Below, piece after piece: positions 11,379 through 22,916 of a DNA stretch of 64,000 nt. The position numbers were made by a program, and so were the translations under genes. The stretch spans positions 62,001 through 126,000 of the forward strand of contig JAKSZP010018532.1 of NCBI GenBank assembly GCA_022478985.1, in the 5' to 3' direction. This DNA is from Massospora cicadina (lineage: Eukaryota > Entomophthoromycota > Entomophthoromycetes > Entomophthorales > Entomophthoraceae). Below the pieces are notes generated by a model, which was not told the DNA's origin, ran no database searches, and saw only the letters and a list, made by a program, of their open reading frames with translations. How positions within the stretch are numbered: position 1 is the first letter of the stretch; each line of letters begins with the position of its first letter.

Positions 11379-12344
11379 GGTATACTTTTTGGATTGCTTA
11401 GTAGTCAATAAGAGAAACTATTTCCTTCAACTATTTTAATTAAAAATAAAATATATTAAGTGTTTAATTGATGAAATCTCTACTTAATAAATTATTAGGA
11501 TTAAAAATAGTGAAGGTACAAGTTCTTTAACACATTATAAGATATAGAGGAGTGCAAGTGTATGACAACAGCAAGCCAGCCAGTTTTTTTATAAATTGAT
11601 TTTGACTCCAATCAGGTATATCCAAACCAAATGATATCTAACTCACTCATGGTACTTGAGAAATAGATAAGTGGACCTAAGCTACAAACTTCAACAGAAA
11701 CAAGCTAAGAATAGTTAGAACGTTTTAATTATGTCTCTTAATAAAAAATGCTAAGGGTTTTATAGGGTTGGTGAAGCTCAACTCTTGAGCTGACGCAAGG
11801 AAGAGTCATTAATTCTCCTTCATAAACTTTACCCCTTGGGGTTAACTTCTGAAAATAGTCAGTTCCATCACCTTAGTCAGTCCCCTTTAGGGAAACCTTT
11901 ACAGGTCAGTGATCATCAAATGGTATCAGGAACTAATTACCAAAATTTCTAGAGGCTGCTTTGCTTAGGTTACTTCTATAAACTACTTCCATGATAAGCG
12001 TTAAAATTCTTTATTAGATTAGAAAATGCCTCTAATTGTTTGGCGCCTCAGCCCAAACAATTCAAGTTAGGAATTTAATTATGGCTGTTCAGCCAACAAC
12101 CAAATTTACCCGCTAACATTGTTGGAGATGATCCCCAAAGTAAAATAATTGACATTAATTAGCATCCTTTATGTAAATATCAAATAAACCTTTAGTTAGT
12201 AACTATTGCCAAGCAATAGATTAGTAATTAACAAACTTTAAAAGCTTAATTTCTAAGCTAGAAGAAAATGCACCATATTATCTGACTTAATTAAAGCATA
12301 ATCTAATCTGATCTAGATAATGTGGTCATATAAAAATTCTAACA
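11379..12344 (-). repeat. Left LTR of element C
   Basis: This 966-bp copy matches 15683-16222 joined to 32297-32711. Shared tracts include TTGAGAAATAGA, CAAGTGGACCTA-like, GAAGCTCAACTCTTGAGCTGA and CCATCACCTTAGTCAGTCC. The two copies lie on either side of a gag-bearing internal region. Similarity ends at AAAAATTCTAACA (left) and AAAAATTCATACA (right), which sets the right border. The left border is less certain. Confidence 0.7.
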
Positions 12345-14300
12345 CAATCCCTGGCTTGAATTTTATACAGATTTTATGCCATGTTCTTCTAATAACTAAT
12401 TATATTAATATTATATGAACAATCTTTCTGAAAAAGGCACTAAACTTTTCCAAGCAATGAGTTGTGCCACCCAAAGGAATTTCATATATGGCCCTATCAG
12501 ATCCCATACCACAAATCAAGCAGATTTTTAGTCCTTTTGTTGACTTACCAATTATGATTCCCATTTTCATAGAAGAAACAGGGGTGGCTATTGTCACAAA
12601 AAAGTCATAGTTGATTCTTCCTCTTTTTCCATTGCAGATTTACTTTGACTCTTTACGAGATTCAGCTCAATTTTTAGTTAATTTAATAATCGTCACCAAG
12701 CCTAATGAATCCATATATTCTGGTATAAATCAGTCATTTCTCTTCAATTAATAATTTTAACCTGGAGTTTCTGTTTTGGTTAGGCCAATAATATAAACCA
12801 ATGGTCCTTTTGACTGAGCTAACTATTGGGAATTGCAAACATTTTAGATCATTTATAAATATATCAAAGAAGCTACTAAGGTTTTTGGTGAGCCTCTTAA
12901 CCCCATCAATACTGACCATATCTTAGACCATTATACTGGAGTCTATGCTCTTTGTTTTGATGGTTAAGTCCTTTGTAATTGGGCCGCAAAGCTTCTGGCA
13001 TCCCCTGGCTTTATTTTTCTTATTTCTTTCAATTTAGGAAGCTCACAACCATTGTCTTCAATATGGCATTTGCTCATTACATGATTACCTTGCATCCAGA
13101 GATTTTCATCAATATCTCCCCTTAATGGCCATGATTAAAGCATGATTTGTCAAACACCCATCTGTGCCCCTCGCACCATGAAGGTCCACATTTTAAATGT
13201 GTCACAAAGCCCACTGGAAAGCACTAAAGACTCAACTTCTAGCGCCTGTGCCATATTAAGATTACATAGATTGTTCACTGATTGCCTCTTTCTTTAATGT
13301 TGTTTCCTCAAATGGGGTATTGCGTTTAGCAAGCTCAGACAATTCAATTAATTTCCCATAGTCACTTTTTCCTAAGGCTCGCCTCATATATAAAGATCTT
13401 GGTTCTAAATTGGTTTAGCCAGTGCAAGTATCTGCTCACAGAGCAATTTTGACAGCTTATTCACTTCTATTGTCATTTAGCCTCCTTCCCCCAAGAGGCA
13501 TTAAAGCCAGGATCATCCCTGTGTGAGGCTTCCAAAAAATAATTCAAATATAAAACTTTACTTTGTTTTTTATCTGAGTTTTTTTACTTTTTATTTTATC
13601 TATTTTTATCTAATTTGCTTATTGTTATGTTTTTCTTTCATTCTTTATTTTCTCTTTTTCAATACTAATGTTTTAAGGATTTATATGAAATTTATCAATT
13701 ATATGACCATCTGAGATATTATTTATTGTAAAGGCATATGTTGCTAACCTAAAAAATTACATTAAATGGTCCTATCCTTAATTCATCCTTCTGAGGCTGG
13801 CAATTGTTTTTCCCGGTATTATATTAGTCAACTTTATTGACAATTGCTTGTTCCTTGCAAACAAATTGATTGTTTTCTTTGTTAATTGATTATCATAATT
13901 AGTATCTGTGCCTAATGTTCAAATTAATTGTTGTGAAAGATCTTAAATGATCCCTTGATTGTGCTTATTGGGTTATAGACGTTGACATCATTGAACTTTG
14001 TCTTGGCTGAATCATTGTTGGTCTCATCATTTTGTGTTTTTCAACCAGTTGATGAGCATAAGGCTGAGCGACCTCTTCTTTATCTCTGGATCAATAACCT
14101 TCACTTTTTCTTTAGATTTTGTTATAGCATTCACATTCTGGTATAAAACTTAGTAAAGTGGATCCTCTCCTGGTTCTTCCACAAATATATATGAAATGTC
14201 TAATTTATCAAGTGATATATCTGGTTAAATGGAGTTTTCTCAAGTCTAATTTTTCCTCATCTAGACTGATGTTTTTTTGTTTATTTAATGGCTTATTTTC
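12345..14300 (-). other. Degenerate internal region of element C, no readable gene
   Basis: About 2 kb between the left LTR and the gag remnant has only short frames on either strand and no recognisable polymerase motif. A very T-rich plus-strand tract lies at 13555-13690. It may be decayed pol sequence or non-coding filler of a large non-autonomous LTR element. Confidence 0.4.
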
Positions 14301-15540
14301 ATTAAACAGAAAATTAGTTACCTGATCCTTCGTTTTCTTACTCTAGCACTGAGCAGCATAATAACCCACACCTCAGCATCTGTGGCAAGTAATGCGAGAC
14401 TTATTGCTAGGCTATTTTTGTCATTCAGGGTTTTCCTGTTTGAATGGTAAGATCCTTCTTCTGTTCAAGGTTCATTTCTGTTTTTGGGTTAAAGGCTTTT
14501 ATATGTTTAAAGCTACAATTTGGCACTTCAAAAGTTGTAACCAACATATTCAAGTACTCCACTTTTGAGAGGTGGTAGTATTGTTGATCAATGCCTAAAC
14601 CATGGATTAATGTAAATCTCAATAAGATCAGAATATTATCTGCATTGTGATGCAAGTGTCAAAATCACACATAGCATTAGCTCTGGCCAGAATTTGTGCT
14701 TAAATAATTGTAAAATGTTCCCACAAATTTTCTTTTTATAATTGATCCCCATAAATTTTTGCTTCCAACTGGCCATTTGCTCAAGGCTACCAAATTCCTT
14801 TTTAATCACGATATACCTCATTTACATGACCAATTATCCCGCTTCAAATGTTGTGATACAGAATCTGAAATCATTGTCTAGACAATTAGTCACTGTGACA
14901 GCTTTCTGAGAATTGCTGTATCTGAAGATAGTTATCTTGAATAATCAAAAAAACGCCAGGGCATTATCCCAATGGAACATTAGCAATTTTGGGGTAGCCT
15001 GAATTTTTTCATTTATAACAGCCTTAATTGCGGGATCAAAAATGTGGTTAGCCATTCTAGTGCAAGTTGAGTGTTATCTGGGGTCATTTCTGAGATGGCA
15101 GCAAAAGCACCTGGCATATTCCATGTGATCTGTATGCTTTACATTACTTTCTTCTTCATATAATTCATAGTACTCCCAATTCAGTCTCTGCTTGAGCAAA
15201 AGTATATTTATGATCTTTCATATTTTATAACATGTTCATGTTTCTTCCATAATACATGATTTCTTCTTGTTTTTGCTTCAAAGTCAACTTTTACTTAACA
15301 GGTTCTCAATAACTTTGATATTAACTTCCAATTTAGAAATTTTTTTACTTAATTTGTTATTGTTTTTGTGACAAGGTCATTCTCTTCTTCCACCTTGACA
15401 ATTTGTTCCTGCACTTTAGTTTGATTATCCTGGGTTGCTGATGACAAGGTAAAAGGTTGATGCTCTCCAGCTCCTTTTTAACTGCTGGATCTCACCCTGG
15501 TTGGAGGACAAGGTATTCATACTTTTTAAAAGCTCAACTC
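14300..15540 (-). pseudogene. Degenerate gag with CCHC-like zinc knuckle (element C)
   Basis: Reading leftwards on the minus strand, frames at about 15200-14425 look like a decayed capsid (RLNWEYYELYEEE near 15190, later LNMLVTTFEVPNC and KAFNPKTEMNLEQKK). At about 14390-14345 CHRC is followed by GVGYYAAQC, a zinc knuckle of the C-x2-C-x4-H-x4-C type with the histidine changed to tyrosine. Gag precedes the rest in the orientation set by the LTR pair. Multiple stops mean no functional capsid. Confidence 0.55.
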
Positions 15541-15588
15541 CCCCTTCATTTACCACCAAAAGTAAACTTTATTGGTAAGTTTACTGCA

Positions 15589-15682
15589 CAGGGTTGGACT
15601 TAGTTGTAATATTAAAGTAGCTGACTAGTTGTCTCCAAACTACTAGTTATCTACTTTAATATTACAACTAAGTCCAACCCTG
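15589..15682. repeat. Perfect 32-bp inverted repeat (foldback) beside the element C LTR
   Basis: Positions 15589-15620 are the exact reverse complement of 15651-15682, with a 30-nt spacer that itself contains ACTAGT twice. The arms show no mismatch although the surrounding element is heavily decayed, so the palindrome is young or maintained. It lies at the start of the right LTR of element C. It could be a tiny MITE-like foldback. Confidence 0.85.
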
Positions 15683-16222
15683 CTCAGGTATATTCTGACA
15701 GATTGTTTGAGAAATCAACAAGAGAACTATTCTCTTCAACTCATCTTTTTAGAAAATATATCTAGCTGATGAAATCTCTATCTAATTAAATTATCAAGAT
15801 TAAAATAATAAAGTGTAAAAGTTCGTTTGGATCATTGTAAGGATTAAAGAAGTGCTACTGTAACACAACAGCTAGTCATCAAGTCTTTTTCATTATATAT
15901 TCTTACCCAATCAATTATATTCTTATACCAAGTGATATCTACCTCACTCAGGGTGCTTGAGAAATAGACAAGTGGACCTACTCCACACAATTTAACAAAA
16001 GAAAACCCAAGTTATAGTCTAATTATCTAAATTCTTTCTTTTATTATAAAAGCTAGGGTTTTATAGGGTGCTTGAAGCTCAACTCTTGAGCTGACTCAAG
16101 GAAGAGTCATTAATTGCCCTCCACAAACTTTAACCCTTGGGGATAACTTCTGAAAATAGTCGGTTCCATCACCTTAGTCAGTCCTCTTTAGGGAAACCTT
16201 TACAGGTCAGCAGCCATCCTTT
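15683..16222 (-). repeat. Right LTR of element C, first segment
   Basis: Matches 11379-11930 of the left LTR and is interrupted at 16228 by element 2. The second segment resumes at 32297. The sequence TTGGTAT before the insertion and GGTATCAG after it restore the uninterrupted ATGGTATCAGG seen in the left LTR, which confirms the junction. Confidence 0.8.
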
Positions 16223-16227
16223 GGTAT

Positions 16228-17550
16228 TGTCAGACAATTGCCATCTCAACTTTGGCAAAAGAATGTCTTGGTTGATAATTGTTCCAGTTTATCAGATACT
16301 GTTGACCAATTACAAGTCTGATCTCATAATAACATTTCAGATGGAAATAATGACAATATCGGCCTAAAGACCCTGGTCAATTAATGGTGGATTCTCTCAA
16401 ATTGGTGTAACGCTTTTGTTAATACATCTTGGGCAAATTTCATGTTTTCAAGCAGTCAGATTGCTCTGATCACACAGCAGAACCAGGGGAGACCATTGGA
16501 GGTTTCTCCCTAAACACGTCTAGTTCAATTCAATCATTTAATCAGGGAACACCCCTTTTATAGGCTTAGCATGAGTCCCCCAAGGTGCAATTATTTTCTC
16601 TAATGGTGGTTGGCTGAAAAAATATCAAATATCTCCCCACAGGTTTGTCTTGCCTAAAAATAACTTTCCATTTCTTAGCACTAGTGGTGCTCAACCCAAA
16701 AAGGGTAGCCGCCACGCATCTTTATTTGCAAATAAGCCAAATAAAAGGATTATTAGAAATAAAAAAAATCATAACATAGCCCCTAAGTTATCATCCTAGG
16801 AAGCCACATCAGAAGGCGAGGAAGCTTTGGAGAACCCATTGTTGCGCCCACTTTAGCTGGCAGACCATGGCGGACTATAGGGGCTGGGGCATCAGCAACA
16901 TGTGGCATAAGGAGGTATAATTGTGGGTTTCTTTGTTAATGAGGCTATTGGTGTCCCTCGCCTTAACGTATTGAGCAAGTTGATGCTCAGCAAAAGTGAT
17001 GAGAGCTGGCACACAAGTGAAAGACTTGATGCTCTAATGGTTTGGGGATATTTGGGGTCAAACAGAGAAGTTTTATCCGCATCAATGCAAGTGCAGCTCA
17101 CTCCAAAAGTGAGCTCCTCAACTTCATATTTTGCATCCTCATCAAAATCATGGGGGAAATTTAGGATGGGAATACCCTCAATAAGGGGTTCCATCGCCCC
17201 ATGAAGATGTTGGCGGAGGAGGGTGAAAATAACTTTCCATTAGTTATTCTGCCAAAGTGAATTGAGTTTTCTGAGATCTGATATGTCAAATCTCCATATT
17301 CCCTAATTTGGACCTTACTAAGTTATTTTGAACTTAGCATTAATTTTCCTTTGATCCTTGATACAGTTTAAATACTGAGTGGTAAGATATCACAAGGGTT
17401 CATTTTTATTTCCCCACATTGCCACTAATAAAAACTATATAAAAACCAGTTTTTAGTTTTATTAATGTTTTTTATCCTTAATAAGGGTAAATCATTTTTG
17501 AATCCAGCGGAGATCAGCACCAGCGAGCAACAATTAGTTGGATTTCCACA
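16228..17550 (+). repeat. Left (5') LTR of element 2
   Basis: The copy starts TGTCAGACAATTGCC and ends GGATTTCCACA. After removing the 553-bp insertion at 16673-17225 and its duplicated target it is about 760 bp, and it pairs with the segments of the right LTR at 22470-22916, 24676-24810 and 32126-32291. Confidence 0.8.
16657..17241 (-). mobile_element. 5'-truncated ORF1-type non-LTR insertion (H4) with 16-bp TSD
   Basis: A 553-bp insert (16673-17225) is flanked by the perfect 16-bp direct repeat AAAATAACTTTCCATT (16657-16672, 17226-17241). Its minus strand carries the C-terminal ORF1 piece (EPLIEGIPILNFPHDFDEDA; compare EPFVEGIPIPNFPHDFEEDA at about 60843). It ends in the 3' tail AATAAAGATGCGTGGCGGCT followed by ACCACTAGTGCTAA. 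The same tail ends the longer element at 60334-62226, so this is a 5'-truncated copy of that family. Confidence 0.9.
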
Positions 17551-17576
17551 GAGTGGTGCTCACTAAAGGGGTCTAA
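17551..17576 (+). other. Putative primer-binding site of element 2
   Basis: Three nucleotides after the LTR lies TGGTGCTCACTAAAGGGG. Element D has the matching TGGTGCTCACTACAGGGG at the same position (minus strand, 31348 downwards). Starting with TGG next to the LTR is the signature of priming by a tRNA 3' end. Which tRNA is used could not be assigned. Confidence 0.55.
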
Positions 17577-17607
17577 CTGTAAACCTCAAAATTTTTAACA
17601 AAATAAA

Positions 17608-18476
17608 ATGGAGGCTTTCAAAGTGAGTAACCCTCCAACTCTTCCCCTTAAAAATGAATCAAGAATAGATGCCCTTGCTAAGCAACTAGCAAGCGCTTTA
17701 TCCCGTCTTAAAGAGCTTGAACTACGCCCTTTTAAACCCACATTACAAGACAAGTTTACCCCCAGTGAGGGGAGAATTGCTTCGTTTGCGTATGCCTATA
17801 AATCTGTAGTTCAAGGCGCATCTGACAAGCAAAAAAACACAACCTTCCCTGCTTAAGTCATCTGGAACAAGAGATGATAGTTCCTTATATGGATAATCTG
17901 CATACCTGGGCAGAGGTGAAGGAGGCTCTTTTGGCTAAATTTGGTTCAAAGCAAAGTCTAAACAGGGAAAAACAGGCCTTTATGCGCTTTAGCATGTATG
18001 AAGGTGAACTGACCACTTTCTTTACTAAGCGGTTTTACCTCACTTCACAGAGGTTGTCAATGTCTAACAAGCTAACCCTTGATGCTTCCATTGCATCCCT
18101 GTTAACTGAGGTAGCTTCTCAATCTTTTTTAGCCCATCATAATATCTCAGTGAAGCGAAACTTTAAGAATGTCCATGACATAAAAGAGGCTTTGTTATAC
18201 GTTGCTGATTTCCATATATTTGCAACAACAGTTGAAGCTGTGGTGAAACCTCAAGTGCTAACCACTGAGGAGCTTTTGCCTGTAGGAGAGTGTGGGGTGG
18301 AACCAACGCCCCATAGGCCCACCTGTGCCTATCCCCCTGTAAAACTGCTCCTTCAGTGTGACTTAAAACCAATATTATTTCCTCCTGTAGGTCTGGGACC
18401 TGTAAGGCAGTTATTACCATACTCCCACGCAAGCTTACTAAAGCTGTTTTACTTTCCCCTCCATCCAAGCTGGTAG
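17608..18476 (+). pseudogene. Gag remnant of element 2
   Basis: The first frame starts with an ATG at 17608 soon after the primer-binding site and contains IDALAKQLASALSRLKELEL, a coiled-coil-like start shared with element D (AVLENQLASALAHIKRLEQ). The second frame (17874-18476) has WAEVKEALLAKFGSKQSLNR and a later FKNVHDIKEALLYVADF. Both have close counterparts in the gag of element D. A stop near 17855 splits the gene. No zinc knuckle was seen. These are capsid-type retroelement proteins that would form the particle around the RNA. Confidence 0.65.
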
Positions 18477-18959
18477 TTGTGCGCCCTAAGGGTAACCCCT
18501 GTAACAATAAAGTACTTGTGAAAAGACGAATGGTCAGAGGATAGCTACCCAATCTCGTGTACCTGTCTACTACCTCAATTGTGATATTGCCAATCGTTGA
18601 GAATACTCCCAGGGATGAATCTGAGGGGGTTACGAAGATGTTTGTTACTATATATTGGGTGTAACCGTAGAAGTGGAGGTCACTGTTTGAATGCTGGAGG
18701 AGTAGACGAGACCACCATACCTGAGTAAACATACCTCATCTAAGTTCTAGGGTGCCCCAAAGTTATTGACACTGCCAGCTATGCTGATCAGTTATTGGCT
18801 GGTTTGATTCAACCTCTTCAGAAGGTTCATATTATGAAATCTTACTTGGATAAATACCCTGAGACTGTTTGTAAACTAACCTCCACCTTCCAGCTCAAGG
18901 AGGTCTTTGCTGTCTCCTAACTTTAAAGGAACACTCACCAAGATGTAAGTGGTCATTAA

Positions 18960-19280
18960 AAAGTCTGGGTAATGGCCATCTTGGATACTGGCTCCCCCAG
19001 TTAACGTAATCTCCTCAAAATTGATCAAGAATATCAAGCTGGCGCCAGATTGGATTATAATCAATAGTTTGGAATTGCAGGGCCAAAAAACACTTGTGCC
19101 TTTGGGGCATACTCTCCCCTTTCCATTTGAATTGGGAAGCTCATCTTATCAGCCCAGCAGTGACTTTGGACAACAACACTTATAATATGCTCATAGGTAC
19201 CCAACTTATTATTGAGTATGAGGGAATAATCAACATGAATCAAGATTCCTCTCATTACTCAACTACAAAGTCTCTTTAGT
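18960..19280 (+). pseudogene. Aspartic protease remnant (element 2)
   Basis: At about 18970 the plus strand reads MAILDTGSPS, an intact D-T-G active-site motif. Downstream the frame shifts and then gives NMLIGTQLIIEYEG, where the second protease motif (I-L-G-x-D-F/L) belongs; element D has the counterpart DLLIGTQFMIEYER. The order gag, protease, reverse transcriptase is the Ty3 order. Confidence 0.6.
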
Positions 19281-19747
19281 CTTATCCATTAAAGATCTCA
19301 GAAAGAATGAATACTCTTGCCTGGTTGAATACCCATTTTCCGCTTTGCCTTTGTATTATACCACCTCTGGGCGCAATACTAATAAATTTACTGATTCAGT
19401 GGATGCTAAAGATGGTATTCCTTTCTATTCTTCAGACAAGATTTTAATTATGCCTGATGAACAATGAGTGGTTGACACTAAGATAAAGCTCCAAATCACA
19501 CCACTGCTTTTTGCACCTCTTAAGTATTAAGGGCATTAACCCCTTAGAGCCTCAGGTATTTCCTGGTATACTAAACCTATCATACCAGAGGCCTATCACT
19601 TTTCTTTTGGGGAACCTCACCAAAAATAACATCGTTGTGAGAAAACACCAGGATTTGGCATAGGCTTATTACTCCCCATAAGGGCATTGAACGTATTCAC
19701 TTCATTGTCTCTACATTGGATATGGGCTTGCCAACGGATAACTTGAT

Positions 19748-21133
19748 ATGTACCTTACTAATGTTCATATCTCAGATGAGCTGACCCCAGATGAACTTGA
19801 CAAAGCTCACACATTATTGGAAGGATTTAGCGACATATTCTCCAAATTAGATAATGACTCTGGCCATATGAAAGACTGTAGCTACTCCATTGATGTGGGT
19901 AATGCCCATCCTATTCAGTCAAAACCTTACCACAAGTCAAAGGTGGAAGAACAGCAGAAGAGGACGGATCTCAAGATGTTACTAGACGCGAGGTTACTAG
20001 ATCCTTCACAAAGCCCTTGGTCTTCCCCCCTTTTTCTAATCAAAAAGAAGAATGAAGGTCATCTGATAGTCATGGACTACCACAGATTAAATAACCTCAC
20101 AAAAAAGGATAGCTATCCTATCCCCCACATTGATGACACCCTGTCACAACTCTCTCTATCTAACTTCTTCTCTGCAATGGACTTGGCTAGCGGCTATTGG
20201 CAAATATATCTTTCTCCTCAAGATCAGGATAAATGTGCTCTTATTTGCAGTGAGGGTCTCTTCCAACCCACCTGATTACCTCAATGGTTGTGTAACGCAC
20301 CTGCAACTTTCCAGTGCGTTATGGATCACACCTTTCAGGATTAAAAATTAATTTGTGTCATCGTCTACCTTGATGACATCATGGTGCTCTCAAACCCCTT
20401 TAACGAACATCTTTATCACCTGAAGGAGGTGTTTCAACGCTTACGTGATTCAAATATTAAATTTAAAACCCTCAAAGTGTACCTTCTTCCAAAGGAGATT
20501 GGATTTCCTTAGGCACTCCATTTCTCAAGAGGGAATCCAACCCATAAAAGATGATGTCGAAGCAATCTCAAAAATGCCTCCCCCTAAAAATTTACAGATT
20601 ATTCAGGTATTTCTAGGATGATGGGGTATTACCTTCAGTTTATCCTCAATTTTTCCCAGCTCAGTGAGCCACTCGTTCACCTATTAACTAAGAACACCCC
20701 TTTCTATTGGAGTGCTGAACAGAAGGCCGCTTTTGAGACGTTGGAACAACTGCTACAACAACGTCCTGTCCTGAGGCACCCCAATTATTTATTTGAGGCA
20801 AGCCAACCAGGGGACGGACATTACTTAAACAGGCACCCCAATTATGATAAAACATTTATCCTGTTTACTGACACTTCAGACTTTGCTTTTGGGGACATCT
20901 TAGCTCAATTAGATGAAAATGATGTAAATCATCCAGTATCCTATTTCAGTAAGATGCTGTCAAAAGAAGAACGCAACTATATTGTAACTGAGAAGGAGTA
21001 CCTTGCCGTTTTATTAGCTGTAAAGCACTACCGCCATTTCCTGTATAGAACTACCTTCACAGTGGTTACAGACCACGTTTCTCTGGAATTGTTACAGAAC
21101 ATGAAGTATCCTACTGGGTGGCTAGCGCGCTAG
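19748..21133 (+). pseudogene. Reverse transcriptase and RNase H (element 2)
   Basis: The frame 19748-20275 covers the fingers and palm start (SPWSSPLFLIKKKNEGHLIV, DYHRLNNLTKKDSYPIP, FFSAMDLASGYWQIYL). After a stop the palm resumes with CNAPATFQCVMD and IVYLDDIMVLSNPF, so the Y-L-D-D motif is kept. From 20618 the RNase H frame has MMGYYLQFILNFSQLSEPL, FILFTDTSDFAFGDILAQL (first catalytic Asp) and ERNYIVTEKEYLAVLLAVKH (catalytic Glu). A 57-bp in-frame insertion at 20789-20845 adds 19 residues absent from element D and is a short retroposed fragment. At least two stops disable the gene. Confidence 0.8.
20774..20845 (-). mobile_element. Micro-insertion 2: 42-nt tail-I fragment with 15-bp TSDs
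   Basis: The 15-mer AGGCACCCCAATTAT occurs at 20774-20788 and 20831-20845, and 42 nt lie between. On the minus strand those 42 nt read GTAATGTCCGTCCCCTGGT followed shortly by GCCTCAAATAA. This is nearly the same as the 3' end of the ORF1-only element at 56615-56652 (GTAATGTCCATCCCCTGGT, GCCTCAAATAA). Element D lacks the segment at the homologous place, confirming that it is inserted. Confidence 0.9.
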
Positions 21134-21157
21134 GATCTAAAGCTCCAGCATTATGAC

Positions 21158-22440
21158 ATGAAGATCAAACACCATGCTGGAACACATCTCATGAATGTTT
21201 ATAAGTTAACTCAGCTGCCAGCCTTGCACTTGAATAATAGTGAGGCGAAGAGGTTATATAACCTCTTAATGACCCCCAATGACTGGGAGGATGAGGATGA
21301 GCCTGTTAAGAAAATGTTAGCCTGGCACTCCTGCAACACTAAAGTGGAGAACGAGAAGTTGTATAAGCAGTTGGGGCAAAGTGGTTGCCTTATCTATGGC
21401 CCTCAGAACGTGTACCTGCTATCCTGGAAGCACACTCTACCCTTGGTCATGGGGGAGCAAAGAAAACCTATGAGTGTATTAGGAAGTGGTACTATTGGGA
21501 AGGAATCATGAAACTATTGTCAAAGTCTTGGATGCCTGCCTCACGTGTAAAAATTAATCCAGTTTCAAGACTAGATACTAATATCAACCAACTACCCCTC
21601 AACAAACGTTCCACACCATCAGCCTAGACGTAGTAATCCCCCTCCCACAGACTACTGGTGAAACAAATTTATCTTAGTAGCTATTGACCACCTCACTAAG
21701 TGGTTGGAAGCCGTGGCTCTCCCTTCCCAAACGGCCAAAGCCACAGCTATGTTTTTACATCAAAACATTCTCACTTGTCATGGCTGTCCCTAAGTACTAT
21801 TATTTGACAATGGTAAGAACTTAACCTATAGAGTAGTCAAACTTCTGGCTACTTCCATAGATCCCAACAACTTTTCTCAGCTCCATATAATCCCTCTACA
21901 AATGGGACCTTTGAGAGATCATTTGTAATTTTAGTCTCCATTCTAAAAAATGGCATCTTCTGAACCACTTCACTGGGATCAATTCCTACCCAGTGCCCTT
22001 ATGGCTTACCGGATTAGTTATCAACAGATCTTGAAAATGTCTCCATTATGTGTCTTGTATGGGCGGGAGCCAGGAATACCTGCCCTCTTAGCTAAAGATG
22101 TATTCTCCTCTAGAGTTGAGGAACCTAAGAAAGCCATGAGAAGATTGGCTCAGTGCATCATACAGCTCCCATCTTAGGCTATATCCAATCTAGCTAGAAT
22201 GGTGACTAAAGAAGGGCGGGCTGCTAATGAGCTCTGAACCCCCCTGCCTTCATTCCAAGTGTCTGATATGGCCCTATACTACCATAATTGCATCACTTCT
22301 AGAAGCGACAAGCTTGGATCAATCTGGGAGAGTCCTTTCACCATCACCTATAAGAGATAAAATGAATACTCTATAAAGTCCTTAGCTACAGGGATTAACA
22401 TCAATTGGGTACATGGCCGCTTCCTACAGCCCTATTCTCC
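21158..22440 (+). pseudogene. Integrase remnant (element 2)
   Basis: Several plus-strand frames cover an integrase: a zinc-binding region with the histidine and cysteine motifs partly lost (about 21385-21560), the core start ILVAIDHLTKWLEAVALPS near 21670, a LLFDNGKNLT stretch near 21800 (second catalytic region), and HWDQFLPSALMAYRISYQQ at 21975-22030. The C-terminal end reads NWVHGRFLQPYSPTPP just before the purine tract and right LTR. No chromodomain follows, unlike element A. Frameshifts and stops are frequent. Confidence 0.7.
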
Positions 22441-22469
22441 CACCCCCCCAACATTCTTGAGGTGGGTGA

Positions 22470-22916
22470 TGTTGGACAATTGCCATCTCTACTTCAGCGA
22501 AAAAATGTCTTGGGTGAGAATCATCCCAATTTATCAAATACCGTCATCCAATTACAAGTTTGATCTCATGATAATAACACTTAGGTTGGAAATAGTGATA
22601 ATATTGGCCTAAAGACCTTGTTGGTTCACGGCGGAACCCCTCAAATTGGTGTAACTTTTTTGTTAATACCTCTCAGGCAAATTGCATAAGTTCAAGCAGT
22701 CATATTTTCACAACCAAGTGGCAAAACTAGGAGTTCATTGGAGGTTCCTCACTGGGCCACGTCTATTTCAATTCAAACACCTAAGCGTGGACCACCCACT
22801 TTTATAAGCTTGATGGTGGTCCCCAAGGTGAAATTATTTTCTCTAATGGTGATTGGCTAAAAATATCAGATCATTCCCCCATAGGCTTGTCTTGCCTAAA
22901 AATAACCTTCCATTAG
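22470..22916 (+). repeat. Right (3') LTR of element 2, first segment
   Basis: Begins TGTTGGACAATTGCC directly after the purine-rich AGGTGGGTGA and matches the left LTR until the short LTR element inserted at 22917. It resumes at 24676-24810, is interrupted again by element D, and finishes at 32126-32291. Confidence 0.85.
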
